Assembly: GCA_950295325.1 (NCBI GenBank)
Contig: OX485809.1
Location: 38,595,081-38,659,080 of the forward strand
Length of the DNA: 64,000 bases
Reading direction: 5' to 3'
DNA from: Polytrichum commune
Lineage: Eukaryota; Streptophyta; Polytrichopsida; Polytrichales; Polytrichaceae
Part shown: piece by piece, positions 47,698 through 59,003 of the stretch
How positions within the stretch are numbered: the stretch's first letter is position 1
How the letters are laid out: each line of letters begins with the position of its first letter
Notes under the pieces: generated by a model
Told to the model about the DNA's origin: nothing
The model's database searches: none
Seen by the model: the letters and a program-made list of their open reading frames with translations, nothing else
Translations under genes and position numbers: made by a program

Positions 47698-49032
47698 TAA
47701 GATGCTTGAGATAGAAAATGTGAAATGCAACACACACGATTTTTGTCAAATTTTTCATAGGGTGAACTTCACAAACCAAATACATGATAAGTATCAAATT
47801 GGAGTATGCGGATTGGAATGCTTGAACTTGATAGTTGTATTAGGGTATCCATCACGACTACGAGTATATTCTATGAATGGAATTATGAAATATGTTTAGG
47901 GAACATGGTTGGATTCCTTTTTATTTGTGATTAAAATACTTGAAATATGTCATTCCTATTCAACTTAGCGCAACAACTACATCTAGTCCACCCACATAGT
48001 AAATGCAGCTTAGCAACATAGTGTGCTAATGTTATTCGTTGGATTATCATTTCTCCTCCGTGCTTTGACTAGCATAAAGCATGTTGGGGGGGGGGGGGGG
48101 GTGGGTAGTTCAATAGCAAGATATTCACAATTTCCTTTTTTTTGTTGTTGTGCATGTTCCATCTTAAATCTTTAAGGTGTTTGTTAGTACATCCATACAT
48201 AACATTAGTCAGCATCATGGTTCATTTCCAGCCTAAAAATATTCAAATTTTTCTTACCCTTCACATAAGTTGAGGTCAGGTTGACATTGTTTATTTTTTC
48301 ATCGTGTTGCATTCTATTCTCATCATTTTTTGCGGCAACTCTCATGGCCCACCCAGCTCCCCAACTCTGTTAGGTAATGTTATGCAAAGGAGATGCAACC
48401 AAGTTTTTGTTTCTTCTTTTCATTTGCAATGCAAAGGGAGCACATTGGTCCTAACGAGAGAAGAGGGTTGAAGTTAGATGCAAACAATAGTCATTTCATA
48501 TATTAGTACCCCATAACATTATTCAGTTTCTATCAACCATTCCATTTTAAGAGTATCAATGAGAGTGTTTCACTCGAGTTTATAAGGTTGAATTTGTTGG
48601 TAGAAGAGAATAAACATGGTATAGTCTGGAATACTATCTAACGTAGTCCCGACCCCACCGAGCGTGCAATGATCGTTGAATAATGTTGTGCCATACATTC
48701 TACAAACCTAAATTTTAGAGTTGGTGTAACCTAAGTCTATTAAAGCAAAGGTGTTTTCCAAAAGGCATTTGAAAGGGCATAGTAAATAATTTCATTTCTT
48801 GAGCCAACTTTCAATGGAATTGTCGCAAAGATGTCACTTTGAATGGGATTGAAGGTTACTTCCATTGATAAATAATGTTAGGTTTACATTTCCATTGAAT
48901 GTCATCCCAACTTACTTTAGTTCATCCACTGTTGGTATATTTTGCATCCTAACATCTCTGTATTGAAATAATGTCATGAATGATTGAAATTTGGATGAAA
49001 AAACCCTTAATAAGTGGCAACAATTGGAGCTA
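47698..49032. other. Unassigned DNA with G16 tract
   Basis: G16 at 48086-48101. A worn R2-like pair (CCATAACATTATTCAGTTTC at about 48510; GTTGAATAATGTTGTG at about 48675) brackets about 180 bp. No gene. Confidence 0.4.
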
Positions 49033-49198
49033 CATAACATTATTCAAATTCATAACAGTATTTTGTGGGACTGACAATATTCCATAGAATATTCTACTGT
49101 ATTCCCACATTCAGTCTAAATGTGGCAAATATCAAGGAATATTCCGTGAAATATTGTCAGTCCCGCAAAACACTGTTACGATTCTAAATAATGTTATG
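49033..49198. mobile_element. Short foldback MITE R2, copy 2
   Basis: 166 bp; left CATAACATTATTCAAATTCA, right ending TAAATAATGTTATG; the arms include TTTTGTGGGACTGAC and its mirror GTCAGTCCCGCAAAA. Confidence 0.87.
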
Positions 49199-49827
49199 AT
49201 TGTAAACCTTTGCTACCTAAAATTTCTTACAAGGAATGATAAATAATGGTAGGTTTACAGTTAGTGTTGGTGACACCACATCGGCAATTTACAATTATTG
49301 TTGAGCAAGGCCAATGGAATTGGTGAGACTAAAACATTATCTAGTGCAGTAAGGAGTCACCAATCTCCAAAAACGGACTTAGTTTTGAGCTTCTAGGACT
49401 CGGTTCTTTTTGGGTAGTTTATTTCCCTCCTCATTGCCATATACATGATAGTGCTCTAATCTTATGAATTTGGGTCTTACGGTTGGTAATCTCAAATTTG
49501 GATGACAGTGATTGTGATGAGAAGCCAATGACTCTAGGTGGTTATCTTGGGAGAATGCATATAATCTATGTGGTTTCTTATAACATGGATGTCAAATGTC
49601 TATTCTATATGCAAAACTTAAAAGAGATTAAAATGCATTTCACAAGATAGTATTTTACATGATGAAAGGCTAACATGAGAGTGCTCAACTTGGTCACTAA
49701 GAAATTTTTGTAGCCAGATTCTAGCTGCAATGGCTGTGTTTTTTAAAGTCCTAACCACAAGCAACTTACATTATTACCTTTTGGTGTGACCTTCAAGCAG
49801 TGGCAAGGCCTTGACATAGTTTTTCAT
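49199..49827. other. Unassigned DNA
   Basis: 49255-49320 resembles, inverted, the sequence following the 19956 palindrome. Otherwise nothing recognised. Confidence 0.35.
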
Positions 49828-50216
49828 AAGGTAGGGGTGGCAATTTCCGTCCAAATTTCAGATGTGCCTAGTTGGGATGCTGAAACTATTTTTTTAAATA
49901 AATTTTGAGCGCTCCGCAAAGCTGGTGCAAGAGCAACTGTGAAAAAATCAAAATTTTCCAGCATGTTTATGATTTCCTACAAAATTTTAAAGGAAACCTT
50001 GTAGAGTGACCAACACTCGCACATAGGGTACGTGGTATATCCACATGATGGATTTCTAAAACCAACCGCTGGCAGCCAATGAAATGCTGGCAGCGTTGTG
50101 AACGGTAAAAGCACCTTGATAGGTGTTTTTGTAAACCCAGGTAAAAGCACCTAAAAGGGTGCTTCCGACATAGGGTTCGACTTTAGGACCCGCACGGAAA
50201 TTGCCACCCCTACCTT
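49828..50216. mobile_element. hAT-like non-autonomous TIR element
   Basis: 389 bp with perfect 23-bp ends: AAGGTAGGGGTGGCAATTTC (then CGT) and the mirror, GAAATTGCCACCCCTACCTT at the right. The TAGGGGTGGCAA terminus is hAT-like. No clear 8-bp target duplication is visible. No ORF. Confidence 0.75.
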
Positions 50217-50224
50217 GTCCTCAG

Positions 50225-50453
50225 CAGTGCCTGGGAAGTTTTTGGGCATAGTCGGTTAAGATCCTAGTTATTCTAAATCCAGCCAGTTCCATATTGACAT
50301 CTTCCAGTGTTTCTTTTATTTACTTGAGGTATATTCTCCTATATATTCCTCTAACATGACCGGTGATTCTCCTGAAGTCTTGAACATCAACCGGTTATTT
50401 CTCAAACTCAACCGGTTCGTCTGGAACTAACCGCCGGTTCTCCCCAGACAGTG
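50225..50453 (-). repeat. Dispersed repeat R3, copy 6
   Basis: CAGTGCCTGGGAAGTTTTTG at one end and GGTTCTCCCCAGACAGTG at the other. The ends are imperfect inverted repeats, the best evidence that R3 is a MITE. Confidence 0.72.
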
Positions 50454-51649
50454 GTGTACCATAATTTCTAACAGTGTCAGCTCATGCCATGCATGCACAT
50501 GGTGTTTTCAACAGTTAGGTGACCAAAAGAAGAAGAAGAAGAAAAGAAAGAAGAAGCTTGCCAAGGCAATTCATGACTTTGTGAGTGTTTCAAATGTTAC
50601 ACTTCAATAATGTTTTAGAATCAAGGTAGGTGTGTATGATAAGTAGGTGATATTTTCTTTTCTTTTTTTGTTTCCTAGAGGATTTCATAACTATAGAACA
50701 AAATGAGAGTCAAATTCTATGTTTTCAGGAGGGGAACATCAAAATCCACTACTACCTTGTTCTTTATTTTTAATTTTTTCAGAATCAAAGGTTCCCACTA
50801 TGTCCCACAAGGGTGTGTGGTTAGCGTGGTTGGGGATGGACTTTGGAAGGGATTCAAGTAATTCTCCTCACGCATGCACTTGTGTAACACTACAATACCA
50901 TTTTCATAGAAGATGACTGTCATGCTCGTTCCCTGAGGGGTATCATGGGCATGTGTTGCCATGGCTAGCTATACGAGACCATCAAGAACAAGTATGGGAA
51001 ACAATGGTTGTGCGGCAAAGGCCCTATATATGAGACAACCACACTTTTCTCAATTACAAAATTAGTCCACCCCACACTAAATACCACAAGTACTTAATGT
51101 GGCATAGCGTATGGGCTTGCCAAGTTGCCCCGACACAATAGTGCTAGGTTAAGATTCGGTGGCATGAGTACACAAAGTCCCCAACACGATTTAAGGGGGC
51201 TTGACTCTTCGTATTCCATGCCAGGGTATTAAGGTTGTTGTTGAGGCCGGCTACCAGGGGACATCTCACAATAGAGTACCACATGGAAAGGGGGGGGGGT
51301 GTGATAGGCTTGGCGGACAAAGGATGTAGTGCTGCAGAAGTTAATCCACCCTTCCCCCTCCTTGGAAACTGCATTTGCAGCGACGCCCGTATCGAATAAG
51401 AGATTAGTAAATCAAATAAAATTTTATGTTGAGCCAATTTTAGGTGCCAATGGTAGACATAATTTGTCCTTGTGTAAGTGGCATATGTGTTAAAAATGGC
51501 CTAGGTTTTACATTGAAATATTGAATCGGTTGAGCCTACATCAAACCTTTGCTACAGTATAAATTATTTGGTCAAGGAAGACATATTTTGGATAGAAAAT
51601 TTAGGTTTAGGAGGAATGGGGATTAGTGCATCAAGTGTTGGTTGGACGT
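50454..51649. other. Unassigned DNA with AAG-rich and G10 tracts
   Basis: AAG-rich run at 50526-50560; G10 at 51290-51299. No gene recognised. Confidence 0.35.
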
Positions 51650-51907
51650 CTATCTGCAACCGCTAATGAGGCACCATGTCGACGTCGAACCAAGGGCACT
51701 ATTCCTTGCCACAATTGCGCACATTGGCGACCCCCTTGAGTGGTGACAAAGATGGAAAGGGGCGGAAGATTTGCTTGGGTGAGGGGGGGGGGGGTCCACA
51801 ACGCAGACATGCATGGGCTCCTTGGAGTAGTTGATTGTGGACACCGCATCATAGACTGCGTCGTAGAAGAGGCTTTGCAAGTTTGAGTCAATGATGGCTT
51901 GGACCAA
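51650..51907 (-). pseudogene. Short open frame, unknown
   Basis: 85 codons opening MVQAIIDSNLQSLFYDAVYD. It lies downstream, in the reading direction, of the FCP1-like remnant and may be its 3' part or a separate remnant. A G12 tract (51783-51794) codes PPPP within it. A (GA)23 microsatellite (51969-52014) lies between. Confidence 0.25.
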
Positions 51908-51959
51908 ATCCTCAAAGAGTTAGTGGACTAGAAAGAAACCAAAACACAATTGGAGGGGT

Positions 51960-51968
<9 letters not shown>

Positions 51969-52014
<46 letters not shown>
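51969..52014. repeat. (GA)23 microsatellite
   Basis: Longest dinucleotide run in the window. Confidence 0.96.
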
Positions 52015-52016
<2 letters not shown>

Positions 52017-52075
52017 GATATACATGCAAAGTACAATTACACACATCCAAAAATATTATCTTAAATTATATTATG

Positions 52076-52860
52076 TTATTTTTCTTGAATGTACAACTCT
52101 ATATGCATGTAGTCCTTGGGATCCATGTATCTATCCCCTATTGAATTACTCCGTACAAATTGGGGGATAGGGCGCCTACTTCCTACAAGCCCATGAAAGT
52201 ATCTCCCAACGTTGATCGAAAATTGGTCTTGGACCTTCCCGATCGTCCACGTGGGGCATATTATGTAGTTGGAGGTGGGGATCAAGATGTTCTTAAGGGG
52301 TTGTCATCCACCATGAGCATGTTGTCACGGGTGGGCCGTACATCGTAGGGACACCCTATCATGGTGAGGCATTGGTCCTAGAATCTGGGTTTCAACACCT
52401 TCAAGTATTGGTTCATGATGGGATTCACTGGCTTCCCAACAACTCTCCCCTCCGGTGTCAACAATTTCATGCACGACTTATGCCCTAGGACCATGCAAGG
52501 GAGCTTGATCCCTTTGAATATGAACTTTACAATGGCATGGGCGCTTTCCAATCTCATGGAGCTCTAGATGGTCACCCACTATTTGGATAGGGCAATCTAA
52601 AAGAAACAACGGAGTGTGATCTGAATGTAAACAAGCTTGCTCTTGATGTATGTTGGGAGCCCGCCATAGTCCATGTTCTTGGGACTAGACAAGGGGAGAG
52701 GTTGGGGCCCCGGGACATGCACACAATGGACCAAGATCCCGTTGAGGTCCAGAATTACGAATTGCCGCCTAACAACCGCGGTGGGGTGGGAAATAATTGT
52801 GGGATTGGCCATGCCATGCTCCATATATATGATGGGAAGACGAGCAAGGGGGAGCAATGA
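52076..52860 (-). pseudogene. FCP1/NLI-interacting HAD-phosphatase-like pseudogene
   Basis: FCP1-homology proteins are HAD-fold phosphatases or phosphatase-like proteins. Reading down from 52857: VVRRQFVILDLNGILVHC (the DxD/N nucleotide of HAD motif I, here DLNG as in plant FCP1-like proteins), then a frame interrupted by TAG at 52597, 52579 and 52564 with WVTI.SSMRLE, FIFKGIKLPCMVLGHKSCMK, LLTPEGRVVGKP, a further TAG, then RPTRDNMLMVDDNPLRTS (HAD motif III/IV, DD). A - strand ORF from 52285 continues TWTIGKVQDQF, GLVGS and MDPKDYMHIELYIQEK after a frameshift. At least four TAG, one TGA and one TAA make it non-functional. Confidence 0.6.
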
Positions 52861-53683
52861 CGCTATGCTCCATGCCCTATAGAGACATGCACGGGGGATG
52901 ACTACATTATGCTAAGTCCATTTCAAACATTTTTTAGGCAAGAGAGGAGCATGTGAAATACTATTGATAAGAAGAGATAAAAATGCACATTACAAACCAT
53001 TCAAGGGGACAAAAAAAATCAATAAAGATTCAGACATGGTAATGCATAGGTGAAAAAGAACGGTTTATTTTTTCAAGCATGTACGATTTGTCTAGAATAC
53101 AATTTGAAATGAGTAATTCAACAATTCATACTTCACAATCTACAAAATTGATATCATGCCACAAAGGTTGAGCCTAGTCGCACATAGGAGATCAGGCAGG
53201 GAGGAGGGGGGGGGGTGAGGGCGAGCGTAGCTAAGGAACAACCGCACACTGACCAAACATGACCCAAGAAATTTTGATCAACTGGCCCAAACTGGGAGGA
53301 CTAGATTAAATTCCAGTAAGAGTAGAGTAGGTGCCCTTACTCGCGTGGGGCAAATCTTAAAAAAAACTACAAGAGCTCACTCGTTCGCCATATTTTCATC
53401 TTTGAATCAAAAGGTGGTAAAATGCTACTGGGAATACCAACAACTTTAGGTCAAATTCATTTTTGGATTACTTTTTATGGGTGTGAGCTTGGCATTTTTT
53501 TCTATGCATTTTTAAGGTCTTTCAAGTATGCCATGGCACATTCTAGATTATCTAGATGCTTACACTGGATGGAATGCCTTATGTATAAAGTTTAAAATGG
53601 TGATTTAAAGATTCCATGGGTGTTTCATTTAAGATCGTGAGGGAGGACATAGCTTACGATCATCTGCTTTAATCATGCCACTA
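52861..53683. other. Unassigned DNA with G10 tract
   Basis: G10 at 53206-53215. Nothing else recognised. Confidence 0.35.
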
Positions 53684-53725
53684 GGCTCCTGGCGAAATTA
53701 AGATATAGACCTCAGGATCGGGATA
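53684..53725 (-). pseudogene. cox1: Possible inverted internal cox1 fragment
   Basis: The - strand codes DPEVYILISPG, close to the conserved cytochrome oxidase subunit 1 block HPEVYILILPG. It is very short. The argument for it is that the 5' end of cox1 lies 160 bp away on the opposite strand, as in a rearranged mitochondrial insertion. Confidence 0.35.
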
Positions 53726-53885
53726 GATTTTCTTATTCCCACCAAAGCCCCCCACAGAACCCAACAACCTACAAAGTATGGCTACTTTCTCTATGTGTAC
53801 CAATGTGCGCGAGTTGATGGCGTGAAACAACCCCATTGCTACAATTATACGACATTTTAATCTTTTCTCAAGAGGGGGTTCTGAA

Positions 53886-54164
53886 ATGAACAATTTTGCA
53901 CAAAGAGGATTGTTTTCTACGAACCGCAAAGATATAGGGATTCTATATTACACTTTTGGTACCATTGCCGGAGTAATGGGTACATGCTTCTCAGTACTAA
54001 TTTGCAAGAAATTAGCACAACTTGGCAATCAAATTCTTAGTGGAAATCATCAACTTCATAAAGTATTAACAACAACTCACGTTTTTTTAATGATCATCTT
54101 TATGGTTATGCCTGCAATGATTGGTGGATTTGGTAATTGGTTCGTTTTGATTCTTATAGGTGCG
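53886..54164 (+). pseudogene. cox1: Mitochondrial cox1 5' fragment in nuclear-type DNA (NUMT)
   Basis: Starts at the cox1 ATG and codes [20 protein letters not shown], then [51 protein letters not shown] and LILIGA. That is about 93 residues of the first part of cytochrome c oxidase subunit 1, still without a stop. It ends abruptly after GGTGCG, where cox1 would continue into PDMAFPR. Several substitutions at otherwise invariant positions (H to R in STNxKDIG, P to L in FVPIL) show it is not under mitochondrial constraint. The flanking DNA is nuclear-repeat-like. Confidence 0.9.
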
Positions 54165-54220
54165 GCTTGGGTTGGTATACCGTGCGTCATGCAAGGTGCC
54201 TTCATTGTTGGGTCAATGAG

Positions 54221-54457
54221 TTACCTCGTCCTAGTCATCTCTAGTAGTTGCAACAACAACCTCCATCCTCCCCCCCCCCCCCCCCTCCCCGGTGCTTGGT
54301 TTGTTGCGCCATTGTAGTCAAGAACTTGTTGTTGCACATGTTGAGTATCAAACCCTTGTCTCAAACTAGGCTCCGCATGCACATCATGCATTGGATCATC
54401 GATTGAGTTGGAAATAAAAGTATCACTAGGCCCTTGCGGACCTTCAACATCTAACAT
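54221..54457 (-). pseudogene. Unidentified coding remnant
   Basis: 78 codons opening MLDVEGPQGPSDTF with [20 protein letters not shown]. The following glycine run comes from the C16 tract at 54270-54285. It may belong with the remnants at 55-57 kb, from which the CACTA MITE separates it. Function unknown. Confidence 0.25.
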
Positions 54458-54626
54458 TTGGGCTCAGGATGCATCTTGATGTTCCTCTTGGTCACCCAAA
54501 GGCGGTGGTGGGTTTGGGGTCGGTTGATCCAAACTGCTCAACAACAGGAGGGGTATTAGGGCACCAAGAAGGACTTCACGAGTGGGGGAGATTGGGGTGC
54601 TTGACTCAAACGTGGTGGGGTCATCC

Positions 54627-54974
54627 CACTACACTAAATAGGTAGATTAGTGTTAGATGAAGATTAGTGTTAGATGCAATAGTTACCTAAAACACTAATT
54701 TTCAACTGATATTACAATTAGTGTTTGAATAGGGTTTGAACAAATTATACCTTTTACGAGGTTCTCATATTCTTCTTCCTTCAATTCTTCATTCCAAGAT
54801 TTACAAAATATCATCTAACACTAAATGCGCTCATGTAAATATTTAAAGTTACTACTTGGTACAAATAGTGTTAGAGTTGACATTTAGTGTTCTAACACTA
54901 TAGAGACAATTTACATTTAGCATTTTCATCGACTATTAGTGTTTCCAACACTAATCTACCTATTTAGTGTAGTG
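54627..54974. mobile_element. CACTA-ended MITE
   Basis: 348 bp with a perfect 28-bp TIR: CACTACACTAAATAGGTAGA (then TTAGTGTT) and its exact mirror, ending TCTACCTATTTAGTGTAGTG. CACTA...TAGTG ends fit the En/Spm superfamily. No 3-bp target duplication is seen. TTAGTGTTAGATG is directly repeated just inside the left end. Confidence 0.85.
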
Positions 54975-55009
54975 AGAGGGTAGTAATATTTTAGGGATTT
55001 GAGAGGGGA

Positions 55010-55600
55010 GGGGGACAAAAGTGTTGGGGGCCCCATGCACTCCTTGCATGCTAGGGTTGCTCATTTGTTGCACATGGGTGTATGGCAAACGACGGGGTCG
55101 CCCATGTGAAGGGTTGTTGTGGGATGTGTTGTGTTGGGAACCCCGAAGGCAAGTGAATTAATATGCTCGACGAAGCCATCACCAAACATTGCGCCCACAT
55201 GCCTTGTATCACCTGTGTGATAATATCCGTGCTCGATGGTGGTTGAGCCATGGCCCATTGCCACTCTTAGTTTAGGAGTAGAGCCCTCAACTCTATCACC
55301 TCATTTTGCACCAAAGGTTTTTTGGCCACCACTTTTTGAAGACAAACACATTGCTCTCCTCGCTAAGCCTATGCTTATTGGCCCTCCTCCATGGTGAACA
55401 CCTTGGGCTTCACCCTCACCATATTGGCGAATGTTCTAGGAAGAAGTGGCTCCGACCTCAGTCTCTTCGCAAAGCACATGTCATCCTCATCTTCACTAGA
55501 GATTGTGATGTGTCCAACACTACATACACACTGTAGTGGGTTTTCCCCCTTCAACTTCCTTTGCTCTCTAAACACAGTCATGGCATCGTCCACAAAGAAG
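55010..55600 (-). pseudogene. Unidentified coding remnant
   Basis: Open - strand pieces: 55593-55375 (DDAMTVFREQRKLKGENPLQ, then an acidic SSEDEDD and KRLRSEPLLPR, nuclear-localisation-like) and 55251-55051 (STDIITQVIQGMWAQCL). Compositionally protein-like but broken. No family recognised. Confidence 0.3.
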
Positions 55601-56126
55601 CCAGGATAACCAATTTGATTAGAGGAATTGCGGCATGCATTGTTTTTTCCCGGCTAGGGGCTTCTAATTGTTGGATGTGGCCATCAACCCAACCTCGTCC
55701 TCCCCTTCAACCCTCGTGCCATCCTCCTCTTCATTGTCTTCCTACATGTCTTTTGCCTCCTAGTCTCCGCCCTTCAAGATGGATTGTCGGGATACACTAC
55801 AATAAGAGACTCAATGTCAATGATGAGGGCCTTTGATCAATTTATGCAGGTGGATGGTGCCTCACCCTATCCAATGGGTTATGTCTCCTCTTGGTAGCTC
55901 CTGGGTAGCCAATCTAGGACATCCATCTTTACTAGTGCCATTTGGGTCTTGTAAAATTCAAAAACATTATCCTCAATATATAATTATATATTCAACCCCA
56001 ACATTTGCACTAGCAAAGGGGAACAAGTTAACAAAACAATTTGGGGCACTGGAACCAAACTAAAACCATTAGTTTGGGGCAGTCAACCTAAAATAAGCAC
56101 TATTAATTTGGGTCGACCAACCCAAA

Positions 56127-56342
56127 CTAAGCACTAAACCCTAAACCCCTAAACTTTGAATCGCTAAATGTTATACTTACCAACGCAACATACATAGGCT
56201 TTGTCCCTTCAAAAATGTTAAAGATAGTGACCCCTCTATGCATAAGGGTCCTCATCATCTTCATGTAGAAATCCATCCTCGACTCGTCTGTGGCATAATT
56301 CCTATATTCTTCCTCTTTATTGAGGGACTTTTGATTACCCAA
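56127..56342 (-). pseudogene. Unidentified coding remnant
   Basis: 71 codons: MGNQKSLNKEEEYRNYATDE, RMDFYMKMMRTLMHRGVTIF, IFEGTKPMYVALVS. It reads like a real protein segment and may continue the remnant at 56459-57081, but I cannot assign a family. Confidence 0.35.
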
Positions 56343-56458
56343 CCTTTCTAGGACCTAGAAGAATTTGCCCATTCTTGGACATTGGGTTGTCTCCGCGCTT
56401 GAAGAACTTTGTTTCGTATATGAAGTAAAGGCATATAATATTGATGACCTTGTTGTTT

Positions 56459-57081
56459 TTAGTCTTCCAAGGTCAAGTACGCTCTTTTTGCAGGGCCAAA
56501 AATATAGTCATATTTTGTTACAACATAATCCGTCTGCAAGTTCCTCACAATTTTGTAAACTTGCTCAACCCTCCTATCTTCCACTATCCACAACCACGCT
56601 TGGGGTTCCCTCAGCTTGGGACTAGCATAATCAATAAACTTGAAGACAAAAGGCTCGTAGAATGGGGTGCTAATTGTGCCCTCAAATGAACTCTCGGGAA
56701 TGTTCCTAAAGTCCATAATTCCAAAGGAGAGGTGGCATTTTGCTTTCGTCCTTATGGCCAACCTTGGATATTCAAGGGTTCCAATGTAATTTGGTTGAAA
56801 TGTGAGTCGCCCTCAAACCAAACAATCAATTTCTCTTTGATGAAGTTCAAGAAAACCCGCATTATGTAGTTGGAAAATACTCAATCTTGCCCCCCTTGAC
56901 AATCTTGGACTTCAAGTACTCTTCTTCTGCCTCCCGGATAAGAGTGACCATGGATGCATTGGTGAACTTGTACTTAGCCTTGAATGCCCTCTAGTTCTCA
57001 TGGTCGACATCCCCGTCAACAACAAAGTTCATTTGCGGCATAAGCTTGCTAAGCTCCTAGACTATCGTTGTCTTTTTCTTT
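56459..57081 (-). pseudogene. Unidentified coding remnant (about 200 residues, broken)
   Basis: Segment 57036-56875 codes MPQMNFVVDGDVDHEN, TAG, RAFKAKYKFTNASMVTLI and EYLKSKIVKGGKIEYFP. A further segment down to 56459 codes KCHLSFGIMDFRNIPESSFE, YEPFVFKFIDYASPKLREPQ, WLWIVEDRRVEQVYKIVRNL and KYDYIFGPAKRAYLTLED. Codon-like composition and length suggest a former gene or transposon protein. The TAG sits where a sense codon would be expected. Not recognised. Confidence 0.4.
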
Positions 57082-58155
57082 TCTTTATTTTTTATTTTTT
57101 TAGTTCTCAATCCTTTCCTTCATTGTATAGCAAGAGGGAACGAAGGCTTTTGGTTTAGAGAACACAATGTTGGGATGCACCCAACATCTCTTCATGGTTG
57201 GCTGTCGCAACCCTTGCTAGCCCCCCTTGACAATCTTGCCAATTTTCAATTCTAGCAAAGGTTACGAGCGCTAACCATTCGCATTCCGCCATGCTAATGA
57301 TTAGCTCCTCCTACCCCGGACCTTATAGTTCATAGGAGGGAACCAACCCTCCTACTTTGCTTTCGGGACTCACCCCTTAATTGGTAACCCATTCCTAGAT
57401 GTGGACTTCCATCCATGGAAGTCCAATCCCATGTTGATCATCGCATTGCCGGAGCAACACTACAACAACCCGAACCATACTAGGCAACTATGGCCTCACA
57501 ATGGGCCAATGCCCATGGAGGCCTTGCCGTTCGGCCTCGGGTGGGTGAGGCCACACCACCTCACCCATATAAGCCTCTAGGACTTCACGCGGGGCCCCTA
57601 CCCCACCGTCAACCAACCTCTTGTCTCTCTACCAAGAGTTGGGGCCAAGTGGACATTTTCCTTTAGCCGCTGGGCTAAGAAGCCTCTAGCAGCTTCAGAC
57701 CATCATAACTTCCTTGTATGATGTCCGATGCTAGCAACCAACCACTTCATCTTCATCTACGTTTCACGTAGATGCCGATGGACTCCTCACGTGCCCCATT
57801 TGGGCAAGTAATGAGTACGTTATGCCTCTTTGAACCTTGGCAGTCCCGGGAGTCACTCCCAGGCACTGCTGAACCAGGGCGCTGTCCCGGGACAGCGCCC
57901 CACTCAAATGGCCATAACTCCTAGCTCACACCTCCGATTGAGGTGTTCTTGAGCTTTCTAGAATCACCACGCCATGAGCTACGCATAACTCATGGCCTTA
58001 CCCTTGTGCCTCCTAATCTTCGTGGGTGGGAGGCGTTCCCAACGCCCGGGGCCCTCACCCACACTAGGATCACTTGGGCCCTCTCACCAATGGCGCCACA
58101 AGTCCCGGGTGTCACTCCGGGGTCCCCTTTGTGCCCATGGTGTTTCAGGCACTCC
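57082..58155. repeat. GC-rich inserted block with palindromes
   Basis: 57400-58200 is distinctly GC-richer than its surroundings. It holds a perfect 24-bp palindrome at 57877-57900 (arm GGGCGCTGTCCC), GGGAGTCACTCCC at 57848-57860, and repeated TCCCGGG. ORFs here are weak and not called. It probably is an inserted element, because coding-like - strand sequence resumes on its right. Confidence 0.45.
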
Positions 58156-58390
58156 TCATGGAGAGGTGCGCGACATTGGCGCTACATGGAGGATATGGGA
58201 TGTGGCCTTTATCATCTCTCTTGTGAGGCCTTGCAATGTCTTGAAGAGCTCCCTCACTAGAGGTTGCATCTGCTTGAAGTTTGAACATAGCTTTAACAAT
58301 ATATTGGTGTCTGGATCAATGAGGTCTCCGGTCTTGTATTTCTTGAACCCTAATTCCACTTTCTCCAAATGGCATCTGAGGAGGTTATTA
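58156..58390 (-). pseudogene. Unidentified coding remnant
   Basis: 70 codons: MEKVELGFKKYKTGDLIDPD, LLKLCSNFKQMQPLVRELFK, TLQGLTREMIKATSHIL. Amphipathic and protein-like; no family recognised. It lies against the GC-rich block, which may interrupt it. Confidence 0.3.
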
Positions 58391-58556
58391 AGTAGATCTT
58401 CCCCTTGAGCTCCTTGTACCTCTTCTACTTGTGGTAGACGTTATCAATAGATGAGAACTTGTTGATGATTCATATTTGAAAACATGCATGCAACACACAT
58501 GGGGATCTGGCTAGAAGCAAAAGAAAATGCCGTATGTAGAATACTTTAATTGTTTG

Positions 58557-58693
58557 GGGCGATCGCCTCAAACTATGGTTGCGCGGTTTAGGGTGACTGC
58601 TTCAAACTATGAATGCACAATTTAGGGCGACAACTTCAAACTATGAACGCACAATTTGGAGCGACTGCCCCAAACCATGAGTGCACAATCTAG
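58557..58693. repeat. 34-bp tandem repeat, four units
   Basis: Unit of the form GGGYGACTGCTTCAAACTAT then GAATGCACAATTTA; units start at about 58557, 58591, 58625 and 58659. A related TTTGGGGCAGTCAACC motif occurs at about 56040-56120. Confidence 0.85.
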
Positions 58694-59003
58694 GTTAATC
58701 ACCCAAATTGTGCACTCAAAAGCTTGACATAATGAAGTGGAGTTTGGGTCGGTCCACCAAACATTATCACTTCACATTTGGGTTTTTTGTCTTTACATTT
58801 TTTTTTCTGGAGGTCTTCTGTAAAACTTCCATGCCTTTTGAAAAATCATGATATTATGAATCCAAGTTGTTTGGTATGCCATTTTTCAATTGCCTATGTC
58901 AAAATATCTGGAAATGTCACTAAGTCTAGTCTCGTTGTCCAACCACACTACAAGAGCCTTCAAGATGTTCTTCATCTCCATCTGACCATTTGGATCCTCC
59001 CAG
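58694..59003. other. Unassigned DNA
   Basis: No gene called; may be decayed - strand coding sequence continuous with 59004-59375. Confidence 0.3.

Noticed and set aside
57943-58408. 105- and 138-codon + strand ORFs
   Set aside because: Long only because the block is GC-rich; Pro/Arg/Ser-heavy without motif.
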